Assembly (NCBI RefSeq): GCF_014695715.1 | Contig: NZ_JACJOT010000008.1 | Location: forward strand, 1,629,806-1,693,805 | Reading direction: 5' to 3' | Length of the DNA: 64,000 nucleotides | Source of the DNA: Microcoleus sp. FACHB-68 | Lineage (GTDB): Bacteria; Cyanobacteriota; Cyanobacteriia; Cyanobacteriales; Oscillatoriaceae | Shown here: one piece after another, positions 37,773-46,553 of the stretch | Layout: each line of letters begins with the position of its first letter | Numbering within the stretch: position 1 is the first letter of the stretch | The notes under the pieces: model-generated | What the model was told of the DNA's origin: nothing | Databases searched by the model: none | What the model saw: only the letters and a program-made list of their open reading frames with translations | Translations under genes and position numbers: made by a program

Positions 37773-38250
37773 GCCATAAGGCTTTAAACGTGTCTGCACT
37801 TCGGTCACCAACGACCCAAGCAATAATCCCTGCAATTGCTTGATTTACAACTGTCCCTAGCCAGAATTTGTTTTTTTGCCGCCATAAGTCTGTCATTCAT
37901 CTATCAGGACTATTTCGGTAATTTCCGAATAATTGGGTTCGGGAGTGAGGTGATTTCCTGTCTTTTTAACCTAATTGATAAAGGTATTATGAGAAACGCC
38001 AGTCAGACGTTCTATCCGCCGACATCCATTTCCTTTTAGATAGAGATGGAGACATTGCTTTTTCACATCTAAAGGATAACCTCTGTCAGAATAAACATCT
38101 ATAAATTGCCCACGGCCATCTGAACAAATATGGTTTTGCTTACCTCTTTTTAAGCCATTTTTATTAGTATTGGTGGACTGACAACTGGGGCAAAACATAG
38201 GTTTTGTGAGTTGCCGATGTCCTTTTATCATACTATGAATGTGCAGTGCC
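37773..38250 (-). mobile_element. IS1-family remnant, copy 1 (left end kept, right end lost)
   Basis: Reading on the minus strand, the element starts with an imperfect terminal repeat (GGCACTGCACATTCATAGTA, complement at 38231-38250), then encodes MFCPSCQSTNTNKNGLKRGK (zinc-ribbon end of an IS1 transposase). A stop follows after HNTFIN, and further on the typical VVNQAIAGIIAWVVGDRSAD segment. Similarity to copy 2 (40429-41165) breaks off after TFKALW near 37773, so the catalytic C-terminus and right end are gone. Several frame breaks show it is dead. Orientation is opposite to copy 2. Confidence 0.85.
37777..38231 (-). pseudogene. Degenerate IS1-family transposase
   Basis: Two separate frames (38231-37971 and 37896 onward to the left) together reproduce the first two thirds of the transposase, joined through a stretch containing stops. 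The second frame runs on into unrelated DNA to 37696. The fourth cysteine of the expected CxxCx(n)CxxC ribbon is replaced (CSDGRGQF), as it also is in copy 2, so the loss predates their separation. Confidence 0.82.
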
Positions 38251-38648
38251 GGATTCCAGGCTTTGGTGTAGTCGGTGCGATCGCTTTACTCACTGGCTTA
38301 CACATGAATTTGACCTGGCCATTCCTGGTAGTTTAAATATTGCCTTTGGTGAAACAACAGTTCTGTTTGGCATTCTCTTTGTAGGAACTTCATTCACTCT
38401 GGCAATGGGTTGGGATTTACTGACCTTGGGTGTCTATGGATTCTTTGCAGGACTTGTCTCACTTCTAATTGGCTTTCGCATCATAAACCTGGGACTCATA
38501 CCGATTTCTCTGCCGGCAGGAATTGGATTCATTCTAGTCGGCTTAGGAGGAATTTTTTCTGCACCAACGCTCTATTTAAAACAATCGGTTTTTGCGGAGT
38601 ATTGGAGGAGTCGTGTTAATTGCGGCAGTTCTCATCTTTCCAGAGTGA
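38251..38648 (+). pseudogene. Truncated, twice-frameshifted membrane protein gene
   Basis: Reading in three frames recovers one plausible hydrophobic protein: GFGVVGAIALLTGLHMNLTW (frame from 38256), then GSLNIAFGETTVLFGILFVG onward in the next frame to IFSAPTLYLK, then SIGGVVLIAAVLIFPE to a TGA at 38646-38648. Each join needs a one- or two-base shift. The 5' end stops exactly at the outer edge of the IS1 terminal repeat (38250), so its beginning was lost with the insertion or a later deletion. It resembles a small four-span cyanobacterial membrane protein of unknown role; that is from memory. Confidence 0.6.
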
Positions 38649-38769
38649 CAAAAGAGGGGTAAAGGTCTGTGGTAGCAAGAATTAAAACAATGTCGTCTAA
38701 TCTGACATTTCCCCCCCCACCCTACCGCTCCTTTCAGCAGGACGCGGTAGGGTGCGATATTCGGGATAA

Positions 38770-39744
38770 TTAAGCGTTTGGCAGTTGCTGAGGCTGCTGA
38801 GACTCAAGTTGTACTTGCGAAGTTCTTCTTACCCAAGGGGTAAACCGACTAGGATGAACACATTCAGCACCATTTAGTTGGTCTTTAAGGCTACTGGCAA
38901 AGAACTCAAACATCTCAACCAGAGCTTGGCGATCAGTTAAGCAACCTTGAAGGGCAATAAGTTGTTCAAGAGTCCAATTATAAAGTTGGGTATCACCCTG
39001 TTCAATACGAAAATATAACTGACTCTCAAACTGTCCTAAACGGGCGTAGAAGTTCTCCACCTCAGATTTGATTGACTGCATATCAATGTAGAACTGCTGT
39101 TTTTTGATATCTGATAAAATCGTCGTTTTGAGAGACTCCGTGAAGTTTTGGTTAATCTCATTGTTAACGAGGGTAGATACTTCATTGCGGAAGTTGACAA
39201 TTTTATTGTCTAAGTTGACATTGATGCGATTATCAAGCTCGTTGACGACATTATTAACGACTAACTGAACATTGTTACCTGTAGATTGGTTAACAACAGA
39301 CTTGATGCGTTGATCGAAATTAGCTTCAATCTGTTGGACTACCAGGCTCTTAATGTTTTGGGTTTGATTAGCAATTTTGAGGTTAACTACCGCCTCAATA
39401 CGCTGATCGATGTCATTTTGTATCTGCTGAACAACTTGAGTGTTAATTTCTTGGGCTTGATTAGCAATTTTGAGGTTAACTACATTGTCAATCCGTTGAT
39501 CAATGTAGGTCTGCATTTGCTGAATTACCAGATTTCTAACATTCTGGGTTTGATCAGAAATTTTTAGGCTTACGACACTATCAACACGCTGATCGATGTC
39601 ATTTTGTATCTGCTGAATTACTTGATTGCTGATATGTTGAGATTGATTAGCAATTTTCACATTAACTGCATTATCAATTCGCTGGTCAAAGTACAACCAA
39701 AGGTTCGCCTTCAGTTTTGCTCTCAGCATAACTACAGCGGCCAC
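38770..39744 (-). CDS. Coiled-coil protein with four 31-residue repeats, possibly out-of-frame
   Basis: 324 residues if read from a GTG at 39744. After a short Lys-rich start it contains four tandem 31-residue repeats built on KIANQTQNI...QQIQNDIDQRI..VVNL (93 bp each in DNA), then degenerate repeats, and a C-terminal part (about 215-300) with mixed sequence and VEMFEFFASSL. Predicted mainly helical coiled coil, rich in Asn and Gln. No ribosome site precedes the GTG, and the 5' end overlaps the end of another frame (39686-39874) that has a good one. The natural start has therefore probably been lost or shifted. Function unknown. Confidence 0.55.
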   Translation of the reverse strand: MAAVVMLRAKLKANLWLYFDQRIDNAVNVKIANQSQHISNQVIQQIQNDIDQRVDSVVSLKISDQTQNVRNLVIQQMQTYIDQRIDNVVNLKIANQAQEINTQVVQQIQNDIDQRIEAVVNLKIANQTQNIKSLVVQQIEANFDQRIKSVVNQSTGNNVQLVVNNVVNELDNRINVNLDNKIVNFRNEVSTLVNNEINQNFTESLKTTILSDIKKQQFYIDMQSIKSEVENFYARLGQFESQLYFRIEQGDTQLYNWTLEQLIALQGCLTDRQALVEMFEFFASSLKDQLNGAECVHPSRFTPWVRRTSQVQLESQQPQQLPNA

Positions 39745-39874
39745 TGGTGATTTTTATATCAAAAGTTCCTTCCTCCAAAGTAAAAGAGCTAGCAACATTT
39801 TGTTGCACGGGGTTCATTTCGTTAGCGTCAATAACGTAACAACTGTTTTTGGTATCAATGGTTAAAAGTTTCAT
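39686..39874 (-). pseudogene. 5' fragment of a cyanobacterial hypothetical gene
   Basis: A 62-residue frame beginning MKLLTIDTKNSCYVIDANEM, with AAGGA seven bases before the ATG. I recall this opening from uncharacterised proteins of about 120-130 residues in filamentous cyanobacteria, where GEPLVLLWIYG continues into a beta-rich half. Here it stops after GEPLVVL, exactly where the repeat gene (38770-39744) takes over in another frame (YFDQRID). It looks like a deletion or recombination junction near 39690. Confidence 0.55.
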
Positions 39875-40357
39875 TGAATTTCCTTGATGAGTTGTAGAGT
39901 TGATAATTGGCTAGCCCAATTAAAAGTCATGTTAGTTTGTATCGCGAAAATTGATACTTTCATATTTTTTTATATTATTTTTATATTTCCTTTATAATAG
40001 TTTTTAATTGGAGTATAAGCCGAGGAACTCTTTGAGATCTACGATTTTTTCGCTTGCTATTGAATTTATGAAAGCGAACTGAGGCAATGGGCTAAAGCCT
40101 TTGATCTACTCGGAGCGTTTGATCTCGATAGCGGCGTAGAAGACCTGAAGGCAACCCTGTCTTTTGGCAGTATCCCAGTAGCACAGGCAAGCTCGGCAGT
40201 GTGCGCTTTTGTTTGGGCTTGAAATCTTTCTAAGTCCCGTTAAGTTGAAATTAAATTAATACTTTAGTGATCTTTCTTCAGTGTTCTCAACCTCAGTCAA
40301 AGCCAGATACTAAGCTTAGTCGCTCAGTTACCCATGAGGACTCAATCCTAGCCGTTA
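39875..40357. other. Non-coding or decayed stretch between repeat gene and IS copy 2
   Basis: AT-rich at its left (39950-40010), probably the promoter of the minus-strand fragment. On the plus strand about 40080-40221 there is an open reading LRQWAKAFDLLGAFDLDSGV continuing to a TGA, without a start or ribosome site; this may be debris of another gene. Nothing else is supportable. Confidence 0.35.
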
Positions 40358-41127
40358 TTGCTTTTAAAAGCTTATTCATTGGTTGAGGAAGCGAAATTTA
40401 CAAGTATTTCACCCTTCCGGGCATTGATGGGACATCGCCAACTCACAAAACCTATGTTTTGCCCCAGTTGTCAGTCCACCAATATTAATAAAAATGGCTT
40501 AAAAAGAGGTAAGCAAAACCATATTTGTTCAGATGGGCGTGGGCAATTTATAGATGTTTATTCTGATAGAGGTTATCCCTTAGATGTGAAAAAGCAATGT
40601 CTCCATCTCCATCTCTACCTAGAAGGAAATGGATGTCGGCGGATAGAACGTCTGACTGGCGTTTCTCATAATACCGTTATTAATTGGGTTAAAAAGGCCG
40701 GAAATCACCTCACTCCCGAACCCGATTATTCGGAAATACCCGAAATAGCCCTGATAGATGGATTACAGACTTATGTCGGCAAAAAAAAAATTCTGGCTAT
40801 AGACAGTTGTAAATAAAGCAATTGCAGGGATGATCGCTTGGGTCGTTGGTGACCGAAGTGCAGACAGGTTTAAAGCCTTATGGCTTCTTATTAAAAGCTG
40901 GAAGTGTTTTTTTTTATGCCCCAGATGGCTATGTAATTTATCCCCAGTTTATTGAGGAGGCTGACCATATAGTAAACAAAACATAGATGATCCGGCTAGA
41001 AGGAGAAAATCCCAGATTGAGAGATGATCTAGCTCGGTTACATAGAAAAACTTTATGTCATTCCAAACCAGTTGAAATGTTAAGTCTATCGGTGAGACTG
41101 GTTGTTTACTACCTGAAACATAAAACT
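40358..41127 (+). pseudogene. Frameshifted IS1-family transposase, copy 2
   Basis: An open frame to 40816 carries the zinc-ribbon and helix-turn-helix part (ERLTGVSHNTVINWVKKAGN) preceded by about 24 residues of foreign sequence. It shifts around a run of A (40781-40790), after which the AIAGMIAWVVGDRSAD, APDGYVIYPQFIEEADH and LARLHRKTLCHSKPVEML segments of the catalytic half follow in other frames, with stops between. A 6-base duplication (CATCTC) is present relative to copy 1. Confidence 0.82.
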
Positions 41128-41165
41128 GTACCGATCCCTCCCTCCTACCATAAATGTGCAATGCC
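40429..41165 (+). mobile_element. IS1-family remnant, copy 2 (right end kept, left end lost)
   Basis: Similar to copy 1 from GACATCG near 40430 onward, and extends to a right terminal repeat (TACCATAAATGTGCAATGCC, 41146-41165), the inverted partner of copy 1's left repeat with 17 of 20 matches. The first 25-30 bases of the element, including its left repeat, are missing. At about 737 bases it is otherwise nearly a full IS1-type element. Frame breaks make it non-functional. Confidence 0.85.
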
Positions 41166-41227
41166 AAAAAATTTAGGCATGAATTGAATTAAAATTTCTT
41201 TGCCCTCCTTCATTCCTGATTTTTAGG

Positions 41228-41476
41228 TTAACTTTCACTAGCCGGCGGTTGTTCACCAATTCCTAGCTCTTTTTTACTTTGTTTGAGCTGTTCCCAGAGA
41301 GCTTTAATATCTTCATAGGCTACTTCTGGCGCAATTTTTCCATTCATTTCTAAGGCACAAAGGTAGTTCACTTTATGGGCAAATTCTTGGAGATTTGCAT
41401 TAAATACTAAGTTTTCTGGCGTAAACTTTCCATAATAGCGACTGCGCGGATAAAGAAAATTAGAGTGGTTCTCCAT
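41228..41476 (-). CDS. DUF7219-type small cyanobacterial protein
   Basis: 82 residues. The opening FLYPRSRYYGKFTPENLVFNAN and the helical ...EFAHKVNYLCALEMNGKI part are characteristic of a family I know as DUF7219 in cyanobacteria. A continuing helix (DIKALWEQLKQSKKELG) and a short acidic tail end it. Soluble, function unknown. It is the first intact core-type gene after the IS-damaged island. Confidence 0.78.
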   Translation of the reverse strand: MENHSNFLYPRSRYYGKFTPENLVFNANLQEFAHKVNYLCALEMNGKIAPEVAYEDIKALWEQLKQSKKELGIGEQPPASES

Positions 41477-42108
41477 AAATTTCTCCTGATGAAGTTTTTA
41501 AGTTTCAGCTTTATCTAGATTAACCTAATCACTACATTTTCGGGTTTCTTCAGTTCTGGGCAAGTTAACCTGAGTTTTGTCTCAGCCTAAACATCTCCAA
41601 TGAGGTTTAGCTACTTTTATGAGGTAAGGATCATTGCCGTTAGAGTTGTCTCAGAGGTTGTGACTGCGATGGTAAGAATAATTTACCTTTACCGACCTTT
41701 AATTTTAAATTAACCAAACTTTAATATTTTTTCAATAAATTTATCTTTTGCTTAACAAAAATAACTTTAGCTATTAAGCAGATTTTAGGCATTAAATAAA
41801 AAGCTCGGCAACTTACTTGTCCGGCCACCATCAAAACTGATTAATTGCCATATTTTAAGATATAAAGCTTCTTATTGAAGTATTCCCATCTATCTTATTG
41901 GATTAGCATAGCTGCTGACTTTTTTAATAGCAACTTTGCTAGAGAAATCTTTAATTTATAAAAGAGTTAACATGGGCATAGCGGATTCACCTCCTCCGAT
42001 AGATAGAAAGTTTTGATGGGGCTGAGCGTCAAAGCGTGCCGCAGAAAGATAAAATAATTGAGCCAATTGCCTGAGATAGCACTCAGTTCCCTACTCACGA
42101 GACGCCTC
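41477..42108. other. AT-rich intergenic region before purC
   Basis: 632 bases between divergent genes with no supportable frame; 41700-41780 is especially AT-rich. The purC frame is open from a TTG at 42058, but the family start is the ATG at 42109. No purine-responsive element could be recognised. Confidence 0.35.
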
Positions 42109-42849
42109 ATGTCCGCCCATCAAAAACTTTACGAAGGCAAAGCCAAAATTCTCTACACCACCGATGATCCAGAGATTTTGCTGGCCCACTTTAAAGATGA
42201 TGCCACCGCATTTAATGCCCAAAAGCGGGGCAGCATCACCGGCAAAGGTGAGATCAACTGCACCATCTCCAGTCATTTATTGCGAGAGATGGAAACTGCC
42301 GGCATCGCCACCCACTTCATCGACTCTCCAACCGGCAACCAAATGCGCGTCCGGCGCGTCCGAATCTTACCGTTAGAAGTCGTAGTGAGGAACATAGCAG
42401 CAGGAAGTTTGTGCAAACAAACCGGGTTGCCGGTGGGCACCGTCCTGAAACAACCCCTGGTGGAATTCTTCTATAAAAATGACGACTTGGGAGATCCGCT
42501 TTTAACCCGTGAACGGCTTTTCCTGCTGGAGTTGGCTACTCCAGAACAGGTAGAGCAACTGAAAACCTTGGCATTACAGGTTAACGACATCCTCTCAGCC
42601 TTTTTCCTGCGATGCGGGATTACCCTAGTTGACTTTAAACTAGAGTTCGGTCTAGATCGTGAGGGAACCCTGCGACTGGCGGATGAAATTAGTCCTGACA
42701 CGTGCCGGCTGTGGAATAACTCAGATGACGATCCAGATCGGCGGGTGATGGACAAAGACCGATTCCGCCGAGATTTGGGCAATGTCGAAGAAGCTTATCA
42801 GCAGGTTTTAGAGCGGGTGCTAGCTCAAACCAACCAACCGTCAGAGTAA
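42109..42849 (+). CDS. purC: SAICAR synthetase
   Basis: 246 residues from the ATG at 42109. Joins aspartate to CAIR using ATP in purine synthesis. The sequence KLYEGKAKILYTTDDP opens the ATP-grasp-like fold, FKDDATAFNAQKRG and LEVVVRNIAAGSL follow, and LVDFKLEFGLD and LADEISPDTCRLW form the C-terminal active-site parts. An in-frame upstream TTG (42058) would add 17 residues not seen in the family. purA and add are in the same window but not in one operon with it. Confidence 0.94.
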   Translation: MSAHQKLYEGKAKILYTTDDPEILLAHFKDDATAFNAQKRGSITGKGEINCTISSHLLREMETAGIATHFIDSPTGNQMRVRRVRILPLEVVVRNIAAGSLCKQTGLPVGTVLKQPLVEFFYKNDDLGDPLLTRERLFLLELATPEQVEQLKTLALQVNDILSAFFLRCGITLVDFKLEFGLDREGTLRLADEISPDTCRLWNNSDDDPDRRVMDKDRFRRDLGNVEEAYQQVLERVLAQTNQPSE

Positions 42850-42865
42850 ATAGTCAGGGGTGCTG

Positions 42866-42924
42866 GGGCGGGTTTAGCCGTGTGGTGCGTTCTAGAAACA
42901 GACAATCTTAGGTCAAACCCGCCC
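42866..42924. repeat. Interspersed palindrome-ended element, copy A
   Basis: A 59-base unit whose ends are a perfect 10-bp inverted repeat (GGGCGGGTTT with AAACCCGCCC), with an internal TCTAGAAACAGACAATC. A second member lies at 47198-47258. It can fold into one long hairpin and lies in the purC-Omp85 gap. Confidence 0.8.
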
Positions 42925-43118
42925 GTAAAGGTTCTTACCAAAAGCCCGTACAGTTGCGCTTTGTCACCGTTCAGTGACAGTTCTGGCGTGATATCCTTGG
43001 GGCTGCTGAAATTGGGTTTTCGAGATCAAACTCGAAACATTTATGATATTTGTCGCTGAGCCGAAGTGTTTTCGCCTTCGGAGTTTGATCTCAAAGGTGT
43101 GTGGGAGTGGAAAAAAAC

Positions 43119-45569
43119 GTGAACAAAATGCGGATACCTCCGGTATGGGTGGCAATTGTGACGGCTTCAGCCACCCTGAGTTTATCGAACCCCGTCAGTG
43201 GGCAAACCATCAGGTTCACACAGTCTAATTCTGAACTGGCAGGCTTAATGCCGGCACAGCCTGAAACTGAGGGCGCTGTGGGCAACCCAGAAGGGATGAG
43301 TCAGTTGTGGCAATTGATCGAGCAAGCAGAACCCCTCCCCTCCAGTAGCGTAAGCGTTTCTGAGGAACTGAGTGCCGCACCGGCAGCAGTTGAGCCGGTT
43401 GCCGTATCAGCGCTAGAGTTGCCGGTTCAAACTTCTCCTGATTCCAGAAAAGAAAACTTGCCGGCACAAGGGCACAAAAACACAGAACGAACAATCACCA
43501 ACCCATCGAGAATCCTTAATCTCTCGACTCCTCAGAGTACATGGACAGCGATTGCCGCACTAGAGCTTATTGCCCAGACGCCTGAACCAGGGGCGGGTGA
43601 GGAAAACCCAGACGCTCAGCCAATTCTGACGGCACCTGAGCAAACCCCGCCAACCCCGACTCCGTCTGCACCTGAGCAAACTCCGCCCACGCCAACCCCA
43701 TCTCCAACTGATCAGACAGCCCCACCCTCGCCGGCACCCGTTCCGACTCCCACCACTGATCGCTGTCCCGATCCAAACGCTCCGCAAGTGTTAGTTGCAG
43801 AGGTCGTCGTTAGCGGTGTGGAAGGAGAATTGCAAGATAAAGTCTACCAAGCCATTCGCACCCAGCCCGGTCGCACCACAAATCGATGCCAATTGCAAGA
43901 AGATGTGAACGCCATCTTTGCCACCGGCTTCTTCGGCGCAGTCGATTATCAGCCAGAGGATACAGCCCTAGGCGTGCGTGTAACCTTTGTGGTGCAGCAG
44001 AACCCGGTATTGCGGAATGTGACGGTAAATGTTGTCCCTGCCGGCGAAGGCCAGCAAGTGGTGCCCCAAAGCGTGATTGACAGCATCTTTGGCGAGCAGT
44101 ACGGCGAAATTCTCAACCTGCGCCGGTTTCAAGAAGGCGTCAAACAATTAAATCAGTGGTATCAAGACAACGGCTACATCTTGGCGCAGGTCATTAACGC
44201 CTCACAAGTCAATGCCCAAGGCACCGTCATCTTACAAGTCGCCGAAGGGATTATTGAAGATATCCAAGTCCGCTTCCTTACAGAAGAAGGCGAGGCAACC
44301 GATGAGGAAGGCAACCCCGTTGACGGACGTACCCGCGAATTCATCATCACGCGGGAAATGCAACTTCAAGCAGGAGACGTACTTAATCGAGATACCCTGG
44401 TTTCAGACTTGCGGCGAGTATTTGGTTTAGGCATCTTTGAAAAAGTCGAACCCTCACTAAATCCAGGCCAAGATCCGCGCAAAGTCTCGGTGGTGCTCGA
44501 TGTTACAGAAAGAAACACCGGCTCAGTCGCAGCAGGGGCCGGGATCAGTTCCGCCACAGGGTTATTTGGCACCCTCAGCTATCAAGAGCAAAACCTAGGG
44601 GGGAACAACCAAAAATTAGGTGCCCAGTTGCAAGTTGGTGAACGTGCCTTACTCTTCGACGTAAACTTCACCGATCCCTGGATTGCCGGCGATCCTTACC
44701 GCACCTCTTACACCGTGAATGGCTTCAGACGCCGGTCAATTTCTTTGATTTACACCGGCGGCGATGACGAAGTTTATCTTCCCGATGGAGATCGCCCGCG
44801 TCTTCTGCGTTTGGGTGGCGGCGTCACCTTTAACCGTCCCCTAGGGCCAGACCCCCTGAATGCGGAATGGCAGGCATCCTTGGGCTTGCAGTACCAGCGA
44901 ATTACCATCCGCAATTCCGATGGCGACCTCAGCCCCGAAGATGAACTGGGGAATGACTTGAGCTTTAGCGGCGACGGCAAAGACGACCTGACAACCTTGC
45001 AATTTGGAATTGTGCGGGATCTGCGCGATGACCGTGCCAAACCCACCAGAGGGTCTGTTTTGCGCTTGGCAACTGAGCAGTCTGTGCCCATCGGCAAAGG
45101 CAGCATCTTACTCAATCGTCTACGGGGCAGCTATAGCTACTACATTCCCGTTAACTACGTTCGCTTTTCTGAAGGGCCACAGACATTAGCTTTTAATGTT
45201 CAAGCCGGCACTGTGGTCGGGGATCTGCCCCCCTACGAAGCGTTTGCTTTAGGCGGCAGTAACTCAGTGCGGGGTTATGATGAAGGCGACTTGGGTAGCG
45301 GTCGCAGTTTTATTCAAGCCACTGCCGAGTATCGCTTCCCTATTTTTGCAATTGTGGGCGGGGCACTGTTTGTCGATTTCGGCACCGACCTCGGCTCTGG
45401 CTCTTCCGTACCGGGCGACCCGGCAGGGGTACGAGACAAGCCGGGGAGTGGCTTTGGCTACGGTCTCGGTGTTCGCATCAATTCTCCTTTAGGCCCGATT
45501 CGGGTGGATTATGGCTTTAATGATGAAGGAGAGGGCCGCTTTCACTTTGGAATTGGAGAAAGATTTTAA
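43119..45569 (+). CDS. bamA: Omp85/BamA-family outer membrane assembly protein
   Basis: 816 residues from a GTG at 43119 (GGAG 12 bases upstream; a GTG at 43101 and an ATG at 43128 are alternatives). N-terminal signal peptide (VWVAIVTASATLSLS), a low-complexity region to about residue 205 including PTPTPSAPEQTP repeats, then three POTRA domains (about 225-475) and a 16-strand barrel. The barrel bears GGSNSVRGYDEGDLGSG, the Omp85 loop motif, and ends in FHFGIGERF with the typical terminal aromatic. It inserts beta-barrel proteins into the outer membrane. It heads the conserved Omp85-lpxC-fabZ-lpxA-lpxB run. Confidence 0.93.
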   Translation: MNKMRIPPVWVAIVTASATLSLSNPVSGQTIRFTQSNSELAGLMPAQPETEGAVGNPEGMSQLWQLIEQAEPLPSSSVSVSEELSAAPAAVEPVAVSALELPVQTSPDSRKENLPAQGHKNTERTITNPSRILNLSTPQSTWTAIAALELIAQTPEPGAGEENPDAQPILTAPEQTPPTPTPSAPEQTPPTPTPSPTDQTAPPSPAPVPTPTTDRCPDPNAPQVLVAEVVVSGVEGELQDKVYQAIRTQPGRTTNRCQLQEDVNAIFATGFFGAVDYQPEDTALGVRVTFVVQQNPVLRNVTVNVVPAGEGQQVVPQSVIDSIFGEQYGEILNLRRFQEGVKQLNQWYQDNGYILAQVINASQVNAQGTVILQVAEGIIEDIQVRFLTEEGEATDEEGNPVDGRTREFIITREMQLQAGDVLNRDTLVSDLRRVFGLGIFEKVEPSLNPGQDPRKVSVVLDVTERNTGSVAAGAGISSATGLFGTLSYQEQNLGGNNQKLGAQLQVGERALLFDVNFTDPWIAGDPYRTSYTVNGFRRRSISLIYTGGDDEVYLPDGDRPRLLRLGGGVTFNRPLGPDPLNAEWQASLGLQYQRITIRNSDGDLSPEDELGNDLSFSGDGKDDLTTLQFGIVRDLRDDRAKPTRGSVLRLATEQSVPIGKGSILLNRLRGSYSYYIPVNYVRFSEGPQTLAFNVQAGTVVGDLPPYEAFALGGSNSVRGYDEGDLGSGRSFIQATAEYRFPIFAIVGGALFVDFGTDLGSGSSVPGDPAGVRDKPGSGFGYGLGVRINSPLGPIRVDYGFNDEGEGRFHFGIGERF

Positions 45570-45596
45570 GGTTTCCAGTGAGAAGTCAAAAATGAG

Positions 45597-46484
45597 ATGT
45601 CGTCAAGCATGAGTATTTCTTTAACTGGGAACTGGGAACTGGGAACTGGGCACTCCATTCAGGCACCGTTTGAGCTGTCGGGTGTAGGACTGCACACCGG
45701 CACTCAGACTCAAGTTAGAGTCCTGCCGGCTGCACGCCATGAGGGGCGCTATTTTGTGCGAGTGGATCTGGCCGGTTCTCCTGTGATTCCCGCCCGCGTC
45801 GAGTTTGTGCGTCAGACCACTCTTTCTACAGAACTTGGCAACGAAGACGCCTGTGTGCGAACGGTCGAACACCTGTTAGCCGCATTGGCGGCACAAGGAG
45901 TCGATAGCGCCAGAATCGAGATCAATGGCCCAGAAGTGCCCCTGCTAGATGGCTCAGCTCATCCGTGGGTAGAGGCGATCAATTCTGTGGGGGTTGTGAG
46001 CGAAAATGACCCAACCTCTATTCCTAACACCCGAATTCTTAAAGAGCCGGTTTGGGTACATCAAGGAGATGCCTTTGTCGCAGCGCTGCCGGCCCCGCAA
46101 ACGCGCTTCACCTACGGCATAGACTTTGATCTACCGGCAATTGGTCAGCAGTGGTATAGCTGGACACCGGCAACCGAGCGCTTCGCCGCCGAAATCGCGC
46201 CGGCTCGAACTTTTGGCTTTGCCGCCCAAATCGAGCAGCTACGTTCACAGGGTTTAATCAAAGGCGGGAGTTTAGACAATGCCCTCGTCTGCGATGTCAG
46301 CGGGTGGCTAAATCCACCACTAAGATTTGCAAATGAACCAGTGCGTCATAAAATCTTAGACTTAGTAGGAGATATCAGCTTGTTGGGAGCTTTTCCCTCA
46401 GCTCACTTTTTAGCCTACAAAGCAAGCCACAAATTGCACATACAGCTTGCCCGGTTGCTGGCCCAGTCGCATTCGGGATTTTAG
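45597..46484 (+). CDS. lpxC: UDP-3-O-acyl-N-acetylglucosamine deacetylase
   Basis: 295 residues; zinc enzyme for the committed step of lipid A synthesis. [18 protein letters not shown] opens the fold; TVEHLLAAL (zinc His), [27 protein letters not shown] and [18 protein letters not shown] (His and Asp ligands) are all present. The first 20 residues are unusual: they are encoded by four perfect 7-bp repeats (45623-45650) reading TGNWELGTG. No ATG, GTG or TTG lies in frame between the repeats and the conserved core, so the start must be upstream of them (ATG at 45597 or 45612). It lies 27 bases after the Omp85 gene. Confidence 0.92.
   Translation: MSSSMSISLTGNWELGTGHSIQAPFELSGVGLHTGTQTQVRVLPAARHEGRYFVRVDLAGSPVIPARVEFVRQTTLSTELGNEDACVRTVEHLLAALAAQGVDSARIEINGPEVPLLDGSAHPWVEAINSVGVVSENDPTSIPNTRILKEPVWVHQGDAFVAALPAPQTRFTYGIDFDLPAIGQQWYSWTPATERFAAEIAPARTFGFAAQIEQLRSQGLIKGGSLDNALVCDVSGWLNPPLRFANEPVRHKILDLVGDISLLGAFPSAHFLAYKASHKLHIQLARLLAQSHSGF
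45623..45650 (+). repeat. Four AACTGGG heptamers inside lpxC
   Basis: Perfect 4x7-base tandem repeat within the first codons of lpxC. Because 7 is not divisible by 3, gain or loss of one or two units would shift the lpxC frame. Heptamer repeats are common between cyanobacterial genes but not usually inside them. Confidence 0.92.
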
Positions 46485-46501
46485 ATATGGTAATGTCCAG
46501 A

Positions 46502-46546
46502 TTCATCCCCAATCTAAAATCTACAATCTAAAATCCAAAATCAATA
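46502..46546. repeat. Short AATCTAAAATC-type direct repeats
   Basis: Three to four degenerate copies of AATCTAAAAT/AATCTACAAT in the 69-base lpxC-fabZ spacer, a common cyanobacterial intergenic repeat type. Confidence 0.65.
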
Positions 46547-46553
46547 TCTACTC

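Noticed and set aside
38246..38662. Intact 138-residue membrane protein
   Set aside because: Its first 18 residues start inside the IS terminal repeat and better hydrophobic sequence continues in other frames at both ends, so it is called a pseudogene.
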